This document shows positions 49,203-57,988 of a stretch of DNA of 64,000 nucleotides, one piece after another. A program made the translations under genes and the position numbers. The DNA comes from Hymenobacter sp. BRD128 (GTDB lineage Bacteria > Bacteroidota > Bacteroidia > Cytophagales > Hymenobacteraceae), in assembly GCF_013256625.1 (NCBI RefSeq), contig NZ_CP053911.1, positions 1-64,000 of the forward strand, read 5' to 3'. Within the stretch, counting starts at the first letter, position 1, and the number at the start of each line of letters is the position of its first letter. Under the pieces are notes generated by a model. That model was not told the origin of the DNA, did no database searches, and was given only the letters and a program-made list of their open reading frames with translations.

Positions 49203-51662
49203 TTACTTGCTTTTCAAGTCGTCGTTGTTGGCCTTACGATGTTCGCGCTCTGGGGCATCCTGCCCGAAGCGGTAATTCAAACTTAGGCGGAAGCCGCGTT
49301 GGTAGCTCCGATACTCGGTGCGTTCGTCGATAAAAGCGGTGGTAATGCTATTGCGAGTGGGAAACGAGTCGGTGAAAGGGTTCAACACGTTCAACGTTAC
49401 CTCCGCCTTTTCCCCTAAGAGCGTCTTTTTCACGCCCATAGAATAGGATAGACTAGCGCCTCCCTGCCCCTGTAGGATGGGCGTTGGTAAGGCCCCCGAC
49501 AGGGAAGCCTGAGCAGTGAGCGTACGTCGAAAATGATAGGACGTATCTACATTCATTCCCGCGCTGAAACCGCGGCGCAGTAATTCTCGGTCAGGACTCA
49601 AGAACACGACATATTGGGCGTTGGGTCCGCCGCTTACTTCCCATTGCTTCGTAAACTTGGCCGTCCCGTAGAACGTGAGCTGGTAATAGGTGACCGCGGC
49701 GACGTTGGCATACGTTTGCGCCGTGACGCCAGAGGTAGTGGTCGGCAGGCGCACGGCTTCAATGGCGTTGCCCGTGTGGCGCACCGTACCCGAGACAATG
49801 ACCGGTGCGGCATGGACGAGCGTGTTGTAACTAACCTCATAGGCATCGGTCAACTCAGGGGCTAGGTCAGGGTTGCCATAGGTAATGTTCTGGGGATTGG
49901 AGCGGTCCACGAAGGGATTCAGGTAGTCGATATAGGGGCGGGTGATGCGGCGACTGTACGCCAAGCGCAGGCCGGTAGTATCGCGCCGAAACGTGTAGTT
50001 TAGGCTGGCGTTGGGGAGCACGGATACGTAGCTGCGCGGAGCCAGGCTGGTCCCGCTAGTCCGAAAATCAGCGACGAAGTTGGTACGCTCGACGCGACTA
50101 CCTAGGGTGATAGCAAGTTTTTTACCAAGGGCTGTGGCGTAGCTAGCGTAGGCAGCTTGCACGTCCTGCGCATAGCTAAAATCGGTACCCCGGTTTGCTA
50201 GACTTACAAAGTCAGGCGTTTGCGCTGGCGTAAGACCCTCGACGGTCGCCACCGCCCCCGTACGCCGGAAAATAGCTTTCAGGCCCACATCCACCGTAGT
50301 TGCTTCGCCAAAGGGCTGCTTAAAATCGGTTTGCGCCGTTACTTCTTGGCTAGGGGTTTGGCCCTGGCTGCGCTCCCGGTAGTCGGCCCGGTCCGGGGCT
50401 AGGGCCACGGCGGAGTTCGAGAACTGGTCGAACGCGTAGCCAAAGGTGCCCGCGTTGCGGGCGTATTGGGCTAGCACACTCCATTCGCGACGGGCCTGGG
50501 CAAAGGTACGGGTATAGGTGCCGGTTACCTCGTGGCTGCTATTACCGACGTACTCCGTGTTGGCGCGGGTAAACAGCTGATTCAGCGCAACATCAGGTGA
50601 AGCAAACCGATTAAACAGGTCGCGCTGCCCCTGTCCCTGGTAGCCACTCAGCGTCCCGGTCAGCGCAAACCGGTGGTGCTCGGCCGGGTCATAGTCTAGG
50701 CTAAGCGTCGCGTTATACCACTGGCCCGAGTTAATGCGGCGACCGCTTTGGGTTAGGGTGTCTATACCAAGGGCCGAGAACCCGAGTCGCCGGCGGCTGA
50801 GTTGGTCGGGTTCGTACCAGGTGCCGGTACTGGCCGCCGCGTTGACGCTGACGGGCCCGCGCTTAAAGCCGAGCGCGGACGTAAGTTCGGTAGCGCGGTT
50901 GCCCCCACTGGCTCCGATATGGCCGTTGAGCTGGCGACGGGCGCCCTTTTTGAGTACGATGTTGATGATACCAGCCGTGCCCTCCCCATCGTCCCGGGCA
51001 GAGGGGGTGGTAATGACTTCCACCCGTTGGATCTGGTCCGCGGGCAAGCCTTTCAGGGCTTGCGTCAGGTTTTGCGCGAGCGTGGGGGAAGGATGGTTGT
51101 TAACAAGTACCCTAAAATTGGTCGAGCCGCGCATGGTAACAGCGCCCAGGCCGTCCACGGCTAGCAGGGGCGTTTTGCGCAGCACATCCGCCGCCGTACC
51201 GCCCGCGTTACCGATATCCTGGGCGGCCTGGTAGACAAGGCGGTCCGGTTGCATCTCTACCAGCGGCTTGCGACCTACCACCACGGCCTCCCCAAGTTGC
51301 TGGGCCGCTGGCACTAGCAGAATCAGCGGGAGCGTGGTAGTGGCTGAGGTAACGACGACCGGCTGCGTACGGGAAGCATAGCCAACAAAGCTTACTTGCA
51401 GTCGAAACGAACCCGGTATTACCTTGGGCAAGGTAAACAAGCCCTGGGGGTCGGTAGTGGCCCCGGCGAGTTGGCTGCCAGTAGCGGAGAGAGGCAATAA
51501 GACGACGGTGGCGTAGGGAACCGGCTGATGGCTCACAGAGTCCTGCACACTACCTTGCAAGGTACCCGGTAGCTGTTGCGCCAGCGTCGCGTAGTGGGCC
51601 ACTAGGTGCAAGAGTACTACCAACCAACTGGTGCGAAGAATAACACGTGACTGGTAGCCCAT
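49203..51662 (-). CDS. TonB-dependent receptor / outer-membrane beta-barrel protein
   Basis: An 819-residue receptor close to the one at 16061-18589. It has a signal-like N terminus (LVVLLHLVAHYATLAQQ), a carboxypeptidase-like domain (GTLQGSVQDSVSHQPVPYAT), a plug (AADVLRKTPLLAVDGLGAVT, VEVITTPSARDDGEGTAGII) and a barrel ending LSLNYRFGQDAPEREHRK. The ligand is unknown; no SusD partner. Start ATG 51662. Confidence 0.92.
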   Translation of the reverse strand: MGYQSRVILRTSWLVVLLHLVAHYATLAQQLPGTLQGSVQDSVSHQPVPYATVVLLPLSATGSQLAGATTDPQGLFTLPKVIPGSFRLQVSFVGYASRTQPVVVTSATTTLPLILLVPAAQQLGEAVVVGRKPLVEMQPDRLVYQAAQDIGNAGGTAADVLRKTPLLAVDGLGAVTMRGSTNFRVLVNNHPSPTLAQNLTQALKGLPADQIQRVEVITTPSARDDGEGTAGIINIVLKKGARRQLNGHIGASGGNRATELTSALGFKRGPVSVNAAASTGTWYEPDQLSRRRLGFSALGIDTLTQSGRRINSGQWYNATLSLDYDPAEHHRFALTGTLSGYQGQGQRDLFNRFASPDVALNQLFTRANTEYVGNSSHEVTGTYTRTFAQARREWSVLAQYARNAGTFGYAFDQFSNSAVALAPDRADYRERSQGQTPSQEVTAQTDFKQPFGEATTVDVGLKAIFRRTGAVATVEGLTPAQTPDFVSLANRGTDFSYAQDVQAAYASYATALGKKLAITLGSRVERTNFVADFRTSGTSLAPRSYVSVLPNASLNYTFRRDTTGLRLAYSRRITRPYIDYLNPFVDRSNPQNITYGNPDLAPELTDAYEVSYNTLVHAAPVIVSGTVRHTGNAIEAVRLPTTTSGVTAQTYANVAAVTYYQLTFYGTAKFTKQWEVSGGPNAQYVVFLSPDRELLRRGFSAGMNVDTSYHFRRTLTAQASLSGALPTPILQGQGGASLSYSMGVKKTLLGEKAEVTLNVLNPFTDSFPTRNSITTAFIDERTEYRSYQRGFRLSLNYRFGQDAPEREHRKANNDDLKSK

Positions 51663-51832
51663 TGGATGAAGAGTAAGTGAGTAGCCGAAAGTAGCTGGTG
51701 GGTAGCCCTCAGTTGCATCCGATCAGTCAGCTAGAAAAATTTGGCACCCTGAAGGGGATTAGCAAATACCATTGCTAGACCGACTTTTCGACTACGACCA
51801 ACTTCGTGGCCCCGAAAAGTGCACCTTTCTGA

Positions 51833-51925
51833 CGCAGCAGTTTTAGACTTATCTACCCCCCACCACGTGCTGAAAACGCAGTTTGAAAAGAGTTTCTGAG
51901 CCACTTGCTCGGGAAAGGGCTTTCT
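51833..51925 (+). repeat. Dispersed intergenic repeat, copy 3
   Basis: Contains GTGCACCTTTCTG, CCCCCACCACGTGCTG, TTTCTGAGCCACTTGC and CTTTCTGAGC in the order seen at 5881-6005 (minus) and 59573-59680 (plus). It lies in the 51663-52025 intergenic stretch, which has no gene. Confidence 0.6.
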
Positions 51926-52025
51926 GAGCTATCCCGATGCCTCCCTCCACTACGCTACTCAACTAGTCCGAGTCAGCGAAACAGCTCATTTTGCTGAACT
52001 TCGCTACTCGGTAGCTACTCCAGCT

Positions 52026-52418
52026 TTGTATAAATTCAACTTAATCGGCGGTTTATTGCTCATCCTGCTGTGTTGTGCTGTTTTCCCAGGGAAAAGAGCG
52101 GAGAATGAGGTGGCTCGGATGGGACCGTTAGTGCCTGTTCAGGTCGTGCGGGCTACCTGCAATACCTCGGCCGCTTTTCGCTTCATGCACTTTACCTTCC
52201 ACGGGCAAGCATACTCGGTGAAGGTGGACCGTGCGTATTGCGAACAACTGCAGGCTGGGCAGACCGTGCAGCTGCACCACTTGGACCTGTATCCCGAGGT
52301 TTTCCTTATCCCCGGCGCTTACAGTCCGAGTGAAGGTTTTTTGTGGGGTGCCCTCTTTCTCTTTGGGTGCTACGCGGTCATTAGCAGTGTACGGCAACTG
52401 CGAAAAGACCATAATTGA
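52026..52418 (+). CDS. Small membrane protein, DUF3592-like layout
   Basis: A 130-residue protein. An N-terminal membrane helix (LIGGLLLILLCCAVF), a small beta-rich domain (FRFMHFTFHGQAYSVKVD, YCEQLQAGQTVQLHHLDL) and a second helix (GFLWGALFLFGCYAVI) resemble DUF3592 proteins. The apparent start is TTG 52026, since no ATG precedes the first helix; the start is uncertain. Confidence 0.55.
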   Translation: MYKFNLIGGLLLILLCCAVFPGKRAENEVARMGPLVPVQVVRATCNTSAAFRFMHFTFHGQAYSVKVDRAYCEQLQAGQTVQLHHLDLYPEVFLIPGAYSPSEGFLWGALFLFGCYAVISSVRQLRKDHN

Positions 52419-52522
52419 TACTATCTTGACTATACAAGCTAGGTCATATTATTTGAGAATACCCTAGCATATACTTCCAAAAAACGGCCGTAGCCTACAG
52501 CGTGGCCCCTTTCTTTGAGCGA

Positions 52523-52825
52523 TTAGGGGAAGCCTAAAATACGCTCTAGCTGCTGCTCGATGCGCGTACGGGCCAGGCTGTACTCTTCGTGGGAACAGGT
52601 AGCGGTTACGCGCTCCGTTTGCCATTCCATGAACAGGGGAATGAACCACAGCAAGGTCACGAAACGGGCGGGCAAGAGCGCCTCTTCGGCCACACGCACC
52701 CGCGTCAGGGTGGTAACAAAGTCACCGAACAGCGCCCGGTCAAAGAGGCCGTCACGCAAGCAGCCTAGAAACCCAGTGTCGAGTTCCCAGGCAGCTTCCA
52801 ATTCGGGCAGGTACAAATCGTCCAT
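52523..52825 (-). CDS. Hypothetical protein
   Basis: A 100-residue protein, mostly helical (LPELEAAWELDTGFLGCLRD, LLPARFVTLLWFIPLFMEWQ, LARTRIEQQLERIL). Start ATG 52825. No family recognised and no partner adjacent. Composition is protein-like, but it is conserved only in my judgement. Confidence 0.5.
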   Translation of the reverse strand: MDDLYLPELEAAWELDTGFLGCLRDGLFDRALFGDFVTTLTRVRVAEEALLPARFVTLLWFIPLFMEWQTERVTATCSHEEYSLARTRIEQQLERILGFP

Positions 52826-52987
52826 GAGCGTAGGCAGTCGAAGGGAGAACAGGCGGCCTGCAAGCCCGCCACAAAAGACAGCTTAAAGGTATCCGTTATC
52901 CTGGAAAGCAGCACACCACGTCTAGAGGGGCGCTCGCTTTACTGATTGACTATTTACGCGAAATTCCAAAGCATCCAGAAAAGGCTC

Positions 52988-53003
52988 GTGGCTGTTGCAG
53001 AAC
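52988..53003. repeat. Solo IS1182 end
   Basis: GTGGCTGTTGCAGAAC matches the right end of copies A, B and E, read outward. No partner end or transposase body is adjacent. It sits 20 bp from the stop of the orphan recombinase gene. Confidence 0.7.
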
Positions 53004-53022
53004 GCTGGTCAAAATGGAGGGG

Positions 53023-53619
53023 CTACTCGGAGGCTTGGCGGTGGGCGTGGATGACGACGCCGCGATGGCGTAGATACTTGTAGAGCGTGACTTTGGAGAT
53101 GTGCAGGCGCCGGGCAATCTCGTTGACGCCGAGCGTCTGCTCGCGGTAGAGCGTCTCGGCCACGATGGCCGTGCGCTCGGCTTCTTCGCTGAGGCCCCGC
53201 TGGCGGCCGCCTACCCGGCCCCTCGCGCGGGCTGAGGCCAGCCCGGCGTGAGTACGCTCGCGGATGAGCTCGCGTTCGAACTCAGCCAAAGAGGCAAACA
53301 GATTAAACACGAGCCGACCCTGGGCCGAGGTCGTGTTGATGGCGTCGGTGAGCGAGACCAGCCCCACGCCCTGCTGCTGCAAGTCGCCCACTACCTGCAG
53401 CAGGTGCTTAAGCGAGCGCCCGAGCCGGTCGAGCTTGTAGATGTATATGGTGTCGCCTGGCCGTAGCCGACTCAGTAGCTGGTCGAGCTCGGGGCGGCTG
53501 GCGCGGGCCCCGGACACCTTCTCTTGGTAGATGAGTTCGCAGCCCGCCTTCGTCAGGGCATCGAGTTGCAGTGCCAGGTTTTGGTCGCGGGTCGAGACGC
53601 GGGCGTAGCCAATGTTCAT
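53023..53619 (-). CDS. Serine recombinase (resolvase/invertase)
   Basis: A 198-residue small serine recombinase. The catalytic domain begins MNIGYARVSTRDQNLALQLD; KLDRLGRSLKHLL and FASLAEFERELIRERTHAGL carry the active-site arginines. A C-terminal helix-turn-helix (LGVNEIARRLHISKVTLYKY) binds DNA. There is no transposase partner. It lies between a solo IS1182 end and IS1182 copy C, and candidate binding repeats sit upstream. Start ATG 53619. Plasmid multimer resolution or inversion are possible roles. Confidence 0.9.
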   Translation of the reverse strand: MNIGYARVSTRDQNLALQLDALTKAGCELIYQEKVSGARASRPELDQLLSRLRPGDTIYIYKLDRLGRSLKHLLQVVGDLQQQGVGLVSLTDAINTTSAQGRLVFNLFASLAEFERELIRERTHAGLASARARGRVGGRQRGLSEEAERTAIVAETLYREQTLGVNEIARRLHISKVTLYKYLRHRGVVIHAHRQASE

Positions 53620-53700
53620 GGCGTAAAAGTACAGGCGTACCGTTAGGGCAAGCAGCTTTACTGTACCTTGATTGCTGAACAGGTTCACTGTACCAAATCA
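53620..53700 (-). promoter_or_regulatory. Candidate recombination/operator site with direct repeats
   Basis: On the minus strand GGTACAGTGAA (53694-53684) and GGTACAGTAAA (53667-53657) are direct repeats 27 bp apart, and TACTTTTA next to the ATG is a near -7 box. This fits a resolvase site overlapping its own promoter. Confidence 0.45.
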
Positions 53701-53763
53701 GTCCGCTTCGCGCCCTGGTTGCCGGGAGCTAGGAAAGCTGGCGAGTTGTACAGAAATAGGTTC

Positions 53764-55334
53764 GTGGCTGTTGCAGAAGTAGGTAGCGTGGGGGCGAGGG
53801 CTCGTAGAGGTGTCTATGCAAGGCCACAAACACTTCACCGACAAAGCCAGTCCGCAGTTCCGTTTGTCCGAACGCGTGCCCAGTTACAATCTCTACCACC
53901 GGCTGCGTGAGCTGCTAGACTGGGACTTTCTCTATCACGAAACGCAGCCACTTTATGGCCCGACAGGGCGCCCTTCACTCGACCCAGTCGTGTTCTTTAA
54001 GCTGCTGCTTGTCGGCCGGTTAGAGAATATCATCAGTGACCGGCGCTTGGTCGGGCAGTGCGCCCTGCGCTTAGATATTCTCTATTTTCTAGGCTATGAA
54101 GTCGACGAAGATTTGCCCTGGCACTCCACCATCAGCCGCACACGCCAGCGCTATCCCTCGTCCGTGTTCGAGCGACTATTCGACTGGGTCTTTGCGCAGT
54201 GCGTCGCCCAAGGGCTCGTGGCAGGCGAACGTCAGGCCGTCGATTCGGCCCCCGTCAAAGCCAATGCCTCGCTCGATAGCTTGCAAGAGAAGCGCCTGGC
54301 TGGGGAGGCAGCCCCCGGCCTGCGGGTGGTCGGTAAACCGGTGGAGGTGCTCTCCCCAACTGCCGTGCGCTCGGCACCGGCCCACCAACTGCGCCGCGAG
54401 GCAGCCCGGCAGGCGAAGCGCCAGCAAACGCCTGACCACTTGGGCGCTCGCCACGCGCAAGCCCGACTGGTGAGCAACAAAACGCATTATAGCCCTACCA
54501 ACCCCGAAGCCCGCATCTCGGTTAAACCTGGTAAAGCGCGGGCCCTCAACTATCTCTGTAGCCTGGCCGTGGACACGGGTCACGGCCTCATCACGCATGT
54601 GCAGGCTGATTTAGCTGATAGTCGTGACAGTCTGCACCTTCCCCGGCTGCTGACCGGCCTGCAGCAGCGCTTGCGCACCCACGAACTGACCCTACGCGAC
54701 CTGCTGGCGGATGCTGGCTACGCCAACGGCTCTAATTATGCCCTTCTAGAGCAGCAGCGTGTCACGGCTTGGATACCCGTCTTTGGTCAGTATAAGTCAG
54801 TCGTAGAAGGCTTTACCTATGACGCGGGCACCGACAGCTTTACTTGCCTAGCCGCTAAAACGCTGTCCTTCAAACACTATGAGATATCGGCCGATGGGGG
54901 CTGGGTCAAACTGTACTCAGCCGCTTATGCCGACTGTAAGCAGTGCCCGCGTAAACCGACGTGTATCGCGAAGGCGAAGTGCAAACGCCTCACACGCACC
55001 ATCTACGATGCGGCCTATCAACGCGCGTGGCAGCGCCAGCAGAGCCGCCGAGGGCAGTATCTGCGGCGGGTACGGCAAAGCACCGTCGAACCCGTCTTCG
55101 GCACGCTGCTTCATCATTATGGCTTGCGGCGGCTCAACCCGCGCGGACTAGCCAGTGCTCATAAGACGATGCTGCTCACAGCCTTGGCTTACAACCTGAA
55201 GAAGCTGCTCACGCATCGTCCCCGACGGACGCAACGGCTGGCCGTCGCCCTGCCGCTACCCCGCCTGCCAACTGCGGACCAGCCGTGGGCGCAAGCAGCC
55301 TGAAGCGGCCGCTGCCTACTTCTGCAACAGCCAC
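53764..55334 (+). mobile_element. IS1182-family element, copy C (1571 bp)
   Basis: Ends GTGGCTGTTGCAGAAG (53764) and CTTCTGCAACAGCCAC (ending 55334), with GTTC on both sides (53760-53763 and 55335-55338). The transposase is related to copies A, B and E but clearly different in sequence. Confidence 0.93.
53816..55303 (+). CDS. IS1182 family transposase (copy C)
   Basis: A 495-residue transposase from ATG 53816 (MQGHKHFTDKASPQFRLSER). DUF772: GRPSLDPVVFFKLLLVGRLE. Likely catalytic residues are D in AVDSAPVKANAS, D in LLADAGYANGSNY and E in STVEPVFGTLLHHYGLRR, with Cys cluster CKQCPRKPTC. The stop is inside the element. A full-length and probably active member. Confidence 0.93.
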   Translation: MQGHKHFTDKASPQFRLSERVPSYNLYHRLRELLDWDFLYHETQPLYGPTGRPSLDPVVFFKLLLVGRLENIISDRRLVGQCALRLDILYFLGYEVDEDLPWHSTISRTRQRYPSSVFERLFDWVFAQCVAQGLVAGERQAVDSAPVKANASLDSLQEKRLAGEAAPGLRVVGKPVEVLSPTAVRSAPAHQLRREAARQAKRQQTPDHLGARHAQARLVSNKTHYSPTNPEARISVKPGKARALNYLCSLAVDTGHGLITHVQADLADSRDSLHLPRLLTGLQQRLRTHELTLRDLLADAGYANGSNYALLEQQRVTAWIPVFGQYKSVVEGFTYDAGTDSFTCLAAKTLSFKHYEISADGGWVKLYSAAYADCKQCPRKPTCIAKAKCKRLTRTIYDAAYQRAWQRQQSRRGQYLRRVRQSTVEPVFGTLLHHYGLRRLNPRGLASAHKTMLLTALAYNLKKLLTHRPRRTQRLAVALPLPRLPTADQPWAQAA

Positions 55335-55421
55335 GTTCGTTTTCTGAGACGCCCATTGGAAAGTGCCTTCAGATAGTCTACTAAACGTTTTGCCGGCTTA
55401 GCGTAGGATTATGTCCGCTTA

Positions 55422-55676
55422 CTAAAAGAACCCCTGTAAGGCGTGTGCGTCCTGTTTTTGCGTTCGCGTCATAGGGGGGCTAACGAACAAGCCCGTCTGG
55501 AGCTTGCGCTGGTAAAGGCTCACCCAGTTGCGCAGCGTATAGCTGTTGTGGATATCTAAGTCGGCCATTACCTGGCTCAACGTTTCGCCTCCGAAGACCA
55601 CCCGGAAGGCGGCCGTTTCTTTGAATTGCTCGCTGTACTGAAAGCGCTGCAGTAGCGCGCGAATGTGCTCTTTCAT
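55422..55676 (-). pseudogene. Transposase OrfA-like HTH remnant
   Basis: About 84 residues from ATG 55676. FKETAAFRVVFGGETLSQVM, then DIHNSYTLRNWVSLYQRKLQ, is an HTH_Tnp_1-like helix-turn-helix. No OrfB follows, so it is likely a relic of an IS3-type element or an orphan regulator derived from one. Confidence 0.55.
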
Positions 55677-55799
55677 AAAACAGTTTTTTGGGCTAAAATC
55701 TGTCAACCTATTCCAGGACAAGACAGCTAAACCTGTCCTGCTTCGCTAGACCGTCTTCGCTACTCGACGCCGTCATAGGGGGGTGCACTTGGGCGGTGG

Positions 55800-56533
55800 C
55801 TAGGGCAGCCAGGCGTTGAGCTGAGTAAGCAACAGGCACAGGTCGCGGGCGCTGGTAAAGCGCAGGTGCTGCTGCTGTGCAAACGCCTCGAGCTGGCGAG
55901 CATGCGCGGGAAAGAAGGCCCGCAGATCCCGCTTGGGATGGCGTAAGGAGAGCACCAGGCCCTGTGGCCCCGCCAGATAAAACGTCTCGACCACGCGCCC
56001 GATCAGCTGCTGGCGGCGCAAGAGCAGGTAGGGCCCATTGCTGAGTTGTTCGAAGAGCTGGATGGGGGCGCGTGGCGGCTGGCGGGGCCCGGGTCCGGAC
56101 TGGGGTAGGAGCGAAACAAAAACACAGTGGTCGAGTCCAGCCAGACAAACGGGGTTTGTAGCGTCACCTCGGGCTGTTTGCCCACAAAGCTGCCGCCCTC
56201 GATCCAGCGGCGGCCCCCAGCTGCTAGCAGGGCCGCGCGCCCGCCAGTGCCGGCTCGTCCGCCCGCCGGCAGGTAGTACTGGCGCTCGCCCTGCAGCGCA
56301 GCCAGGCGCAGGCGACTGGCTGGTAGCGCGACCACGGTCCCGTTGGGGCGGAAGACGAGGAGCTGGTCGGCGTGCACCTGCAGTTCGACGCGCCCGACCA
56401 GCGTGTCGCCAGCCGTCGTCAGTACGGCGCCTTGCGTAAACTGGCGACAATAGCTGCGCTGGGCCCACGCCCGCTCCCGGACACCGGCACAGAGCGTGCC
56501 TAACAGCAGCAAGTGAGTTAAAGACTGGCGCAT
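55800..56533 (-). pseudogene. Secreted protein, paralog of 56912-57622, frameshifted
   Basis: The first frame from ATG 56533 has a signal peptide (LTHLLLLGTLCAGVRERAWA) and reads GAVLTTAGDTLVGRVELQVH to FVWLDSTTVFLFRSY. The second frame continues PRAPIQLFEQLSNGPYLLLR and ends LCLLLTQLNAWLP. The shift falls in GGGCCCC on the minus strand (C4 at 56087-56084); one more C joins them. The paralog next door has FYEQLSHGPGPVLLLRRE at the corresponding point, confirming one gene of about 244 codons. Confidence 0.75.
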
Positions 56534-56702
56534 GGGCAGTGGGAGCTGGAAGCGCACTTGCGCCCGACGTTTTGCCAGGCAAGGTAGCAGCTGCGCAGCC
56601 GTTGGTCCCGGCAAGCCTGCGCGCCCGGGTTAACTGCGCCTAGCGTAGCCTCCCCGGTCGGCTGACGGTAGGGCCCTAGCGACGCGGGGCTCCAGGAGCC
56701 CA

Positions 56703-56737
56703 TGAGGTGGTCTAGCTGAACCGCACAGAGTTGGGAC
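56703..56737. repeat. Solo IS3-type end
   Basis: TGAGGTGGTCTAGCTGAACC followed by GCACAGAGTTGGGAC is nearly the same as the left 35 bp of the IS3 at 40336, including the 3' end of its OrfB. No second end is nearby. Confidence 0.7.
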
Positions 56738-56911
56738 CTATCCGGCGTCAGTAAAGTGCATCATTCTGCAACCCCCTCCCCCACTCTTACAGGCTACCAG
56801 TCCCTTTTAGCGGGTCAAGCAGTGAGCGCTGAAAAGTTTGCCTACCTCCTTTTCAGAACTACCCTGTCTGAGCCCCAGGCGCGCCAGCGGGCGGTTACGG
56901 GGACGCCCGCA

Positions 56912-57622
56912 TTAGGGCGTGGGTGGCAGCAGGGTGTTGGCGTAGTCGATCAGCAAGGCGAGGTCACGCAGCGTAGCGTAGTGCAGCCCGTTTTCCCGGG
57001 CATAGGCACGCAGCCGGGGTGCCTGCTGCGGCAGGTACTTGAGCACGTTCTGGGGCTTGCGTAAGCCAATCATCCCCCCGGTGGCCGTGCGCAGGTACAG
57101 CCGCGTGCGATACACGTAGCGCACCTGCTTAATGATGAGCAGCGGGGGCCCGGCCGTCTGCGGGCTGCCCGCTGACTCCGGGCGGCTTGGAACAACCAAG
57201 TTGAGCGGCAGGGCTTGCTCGCGCCGTAATAGGAGCACCGGCCCCGGCCCGTGGCTGAGTTGTTCGTAAAACCCCCAGCCAGCGCGGGGCGGCGGCTCGT
57301 CGGCCGCTAGGGGGAAGGAGCGGAAGACGCGCTCGGCGCTCAGGTACGTCTCCTGCGGGGCGCGCTGGGGGCGCAGCGGGTCTTTGACGGCAAATCCTTG
57401 GACCAGCTGCGCGGGCAGCGAGTAGGTGCTGTCGTTGGCGCACGTGAGGGTAACCCGCTCCTGGTCGGGGTAGAGCCGCAGGGTCCCCTGCAAGAGAGTG
57501 CCCGTGGTGAGCACGAGCGCGGCTTCGGGAAACAGGCGGCCGTTGACCAAGGAGTTCTCTTGCGCGCGTAGGCCCGGGCACGGCCCCAGCAGCACAATTA
57601 CCACGAGAAGAAACGTACGCAT
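56912..57622 (-). CDS. Secreted protein of unknown family (intact paralog)
   Basis: A 236-residue protein. Signal peptide LLVVIVLLGPCPGLRAQ. The body starts with a beta-rich segment (ALVLTTGTLLQGTLRLYPDQ) and includes YEQLSHGPGPVLLLRREQ, a basic strand region (IKQVRYVYRTRLYLRTATGG) and the C-terminal helix RAYARENGLHYATLRDLALL. It is the intact version of the gene at 55800-56533, lying in tandem. Start ATG 57622. Function unknown; periplasmic or surface. Confidence 0.75.
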   Translation of the reverse strand: MRTFLLVVIVLLGPCPGLRAQENSLVNGRLFPEAALVLTTGTLLQGTLRLYPDQERVTLTCANDSTYSLPAQLVQGFAVKDPLRPQRAPQETYLSAERVFRSFPLAADEPPPRAGWGFYEQLSHGPGPVLLLRREQALPLNLVVPSRPESAGSPQTAGPPLLIIKQVRYVYRTRLYLRTATGGMIGLRKPQNVLKYLPQQAPRLRAYARENGLHYATLRDLALLIDYANTLLPPTP

Positions 57623-57988
57623 AGAGTTTTGCTGGCTCCTCCGTGGCCCCTGGCGCGGGGTAAAGAGACGGGGTGAAGATAGCCACCCGCGCTTGGCTGG
57701 GGTAGCCCGCGCGACGGGAAGCGGCGCCTAGTCCGGGTAACAGGCACGGGTAAGCGCTGAGACGGGTGGGCCAGCTCGTGGCGTCCGCGCGGAGGGGAGC
57801 GCCGCGTGCGGCCCCCGCCCCGGCACCCGGCTACTACCCCCTTCCCTGCGCTGGTCAGCCGCCAACCAGTCCTTTCGGCTTACGTAGCGAGCGCTGAAAT
57901 AGGCAGGCCTGTCAGCCTGTATGCTTTCGACCGAAAGGGCCCGTTCAGTCTGATGTTTGATAGCTTGGAGTAAGCTCTACAAGCGGAC
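57623..57988. other. Non-coding region
   Basis: About 365 bp between the secreted paralog and IS1182 copy E. No box, hairpin or ORF stands out. Confidence 0.35.
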
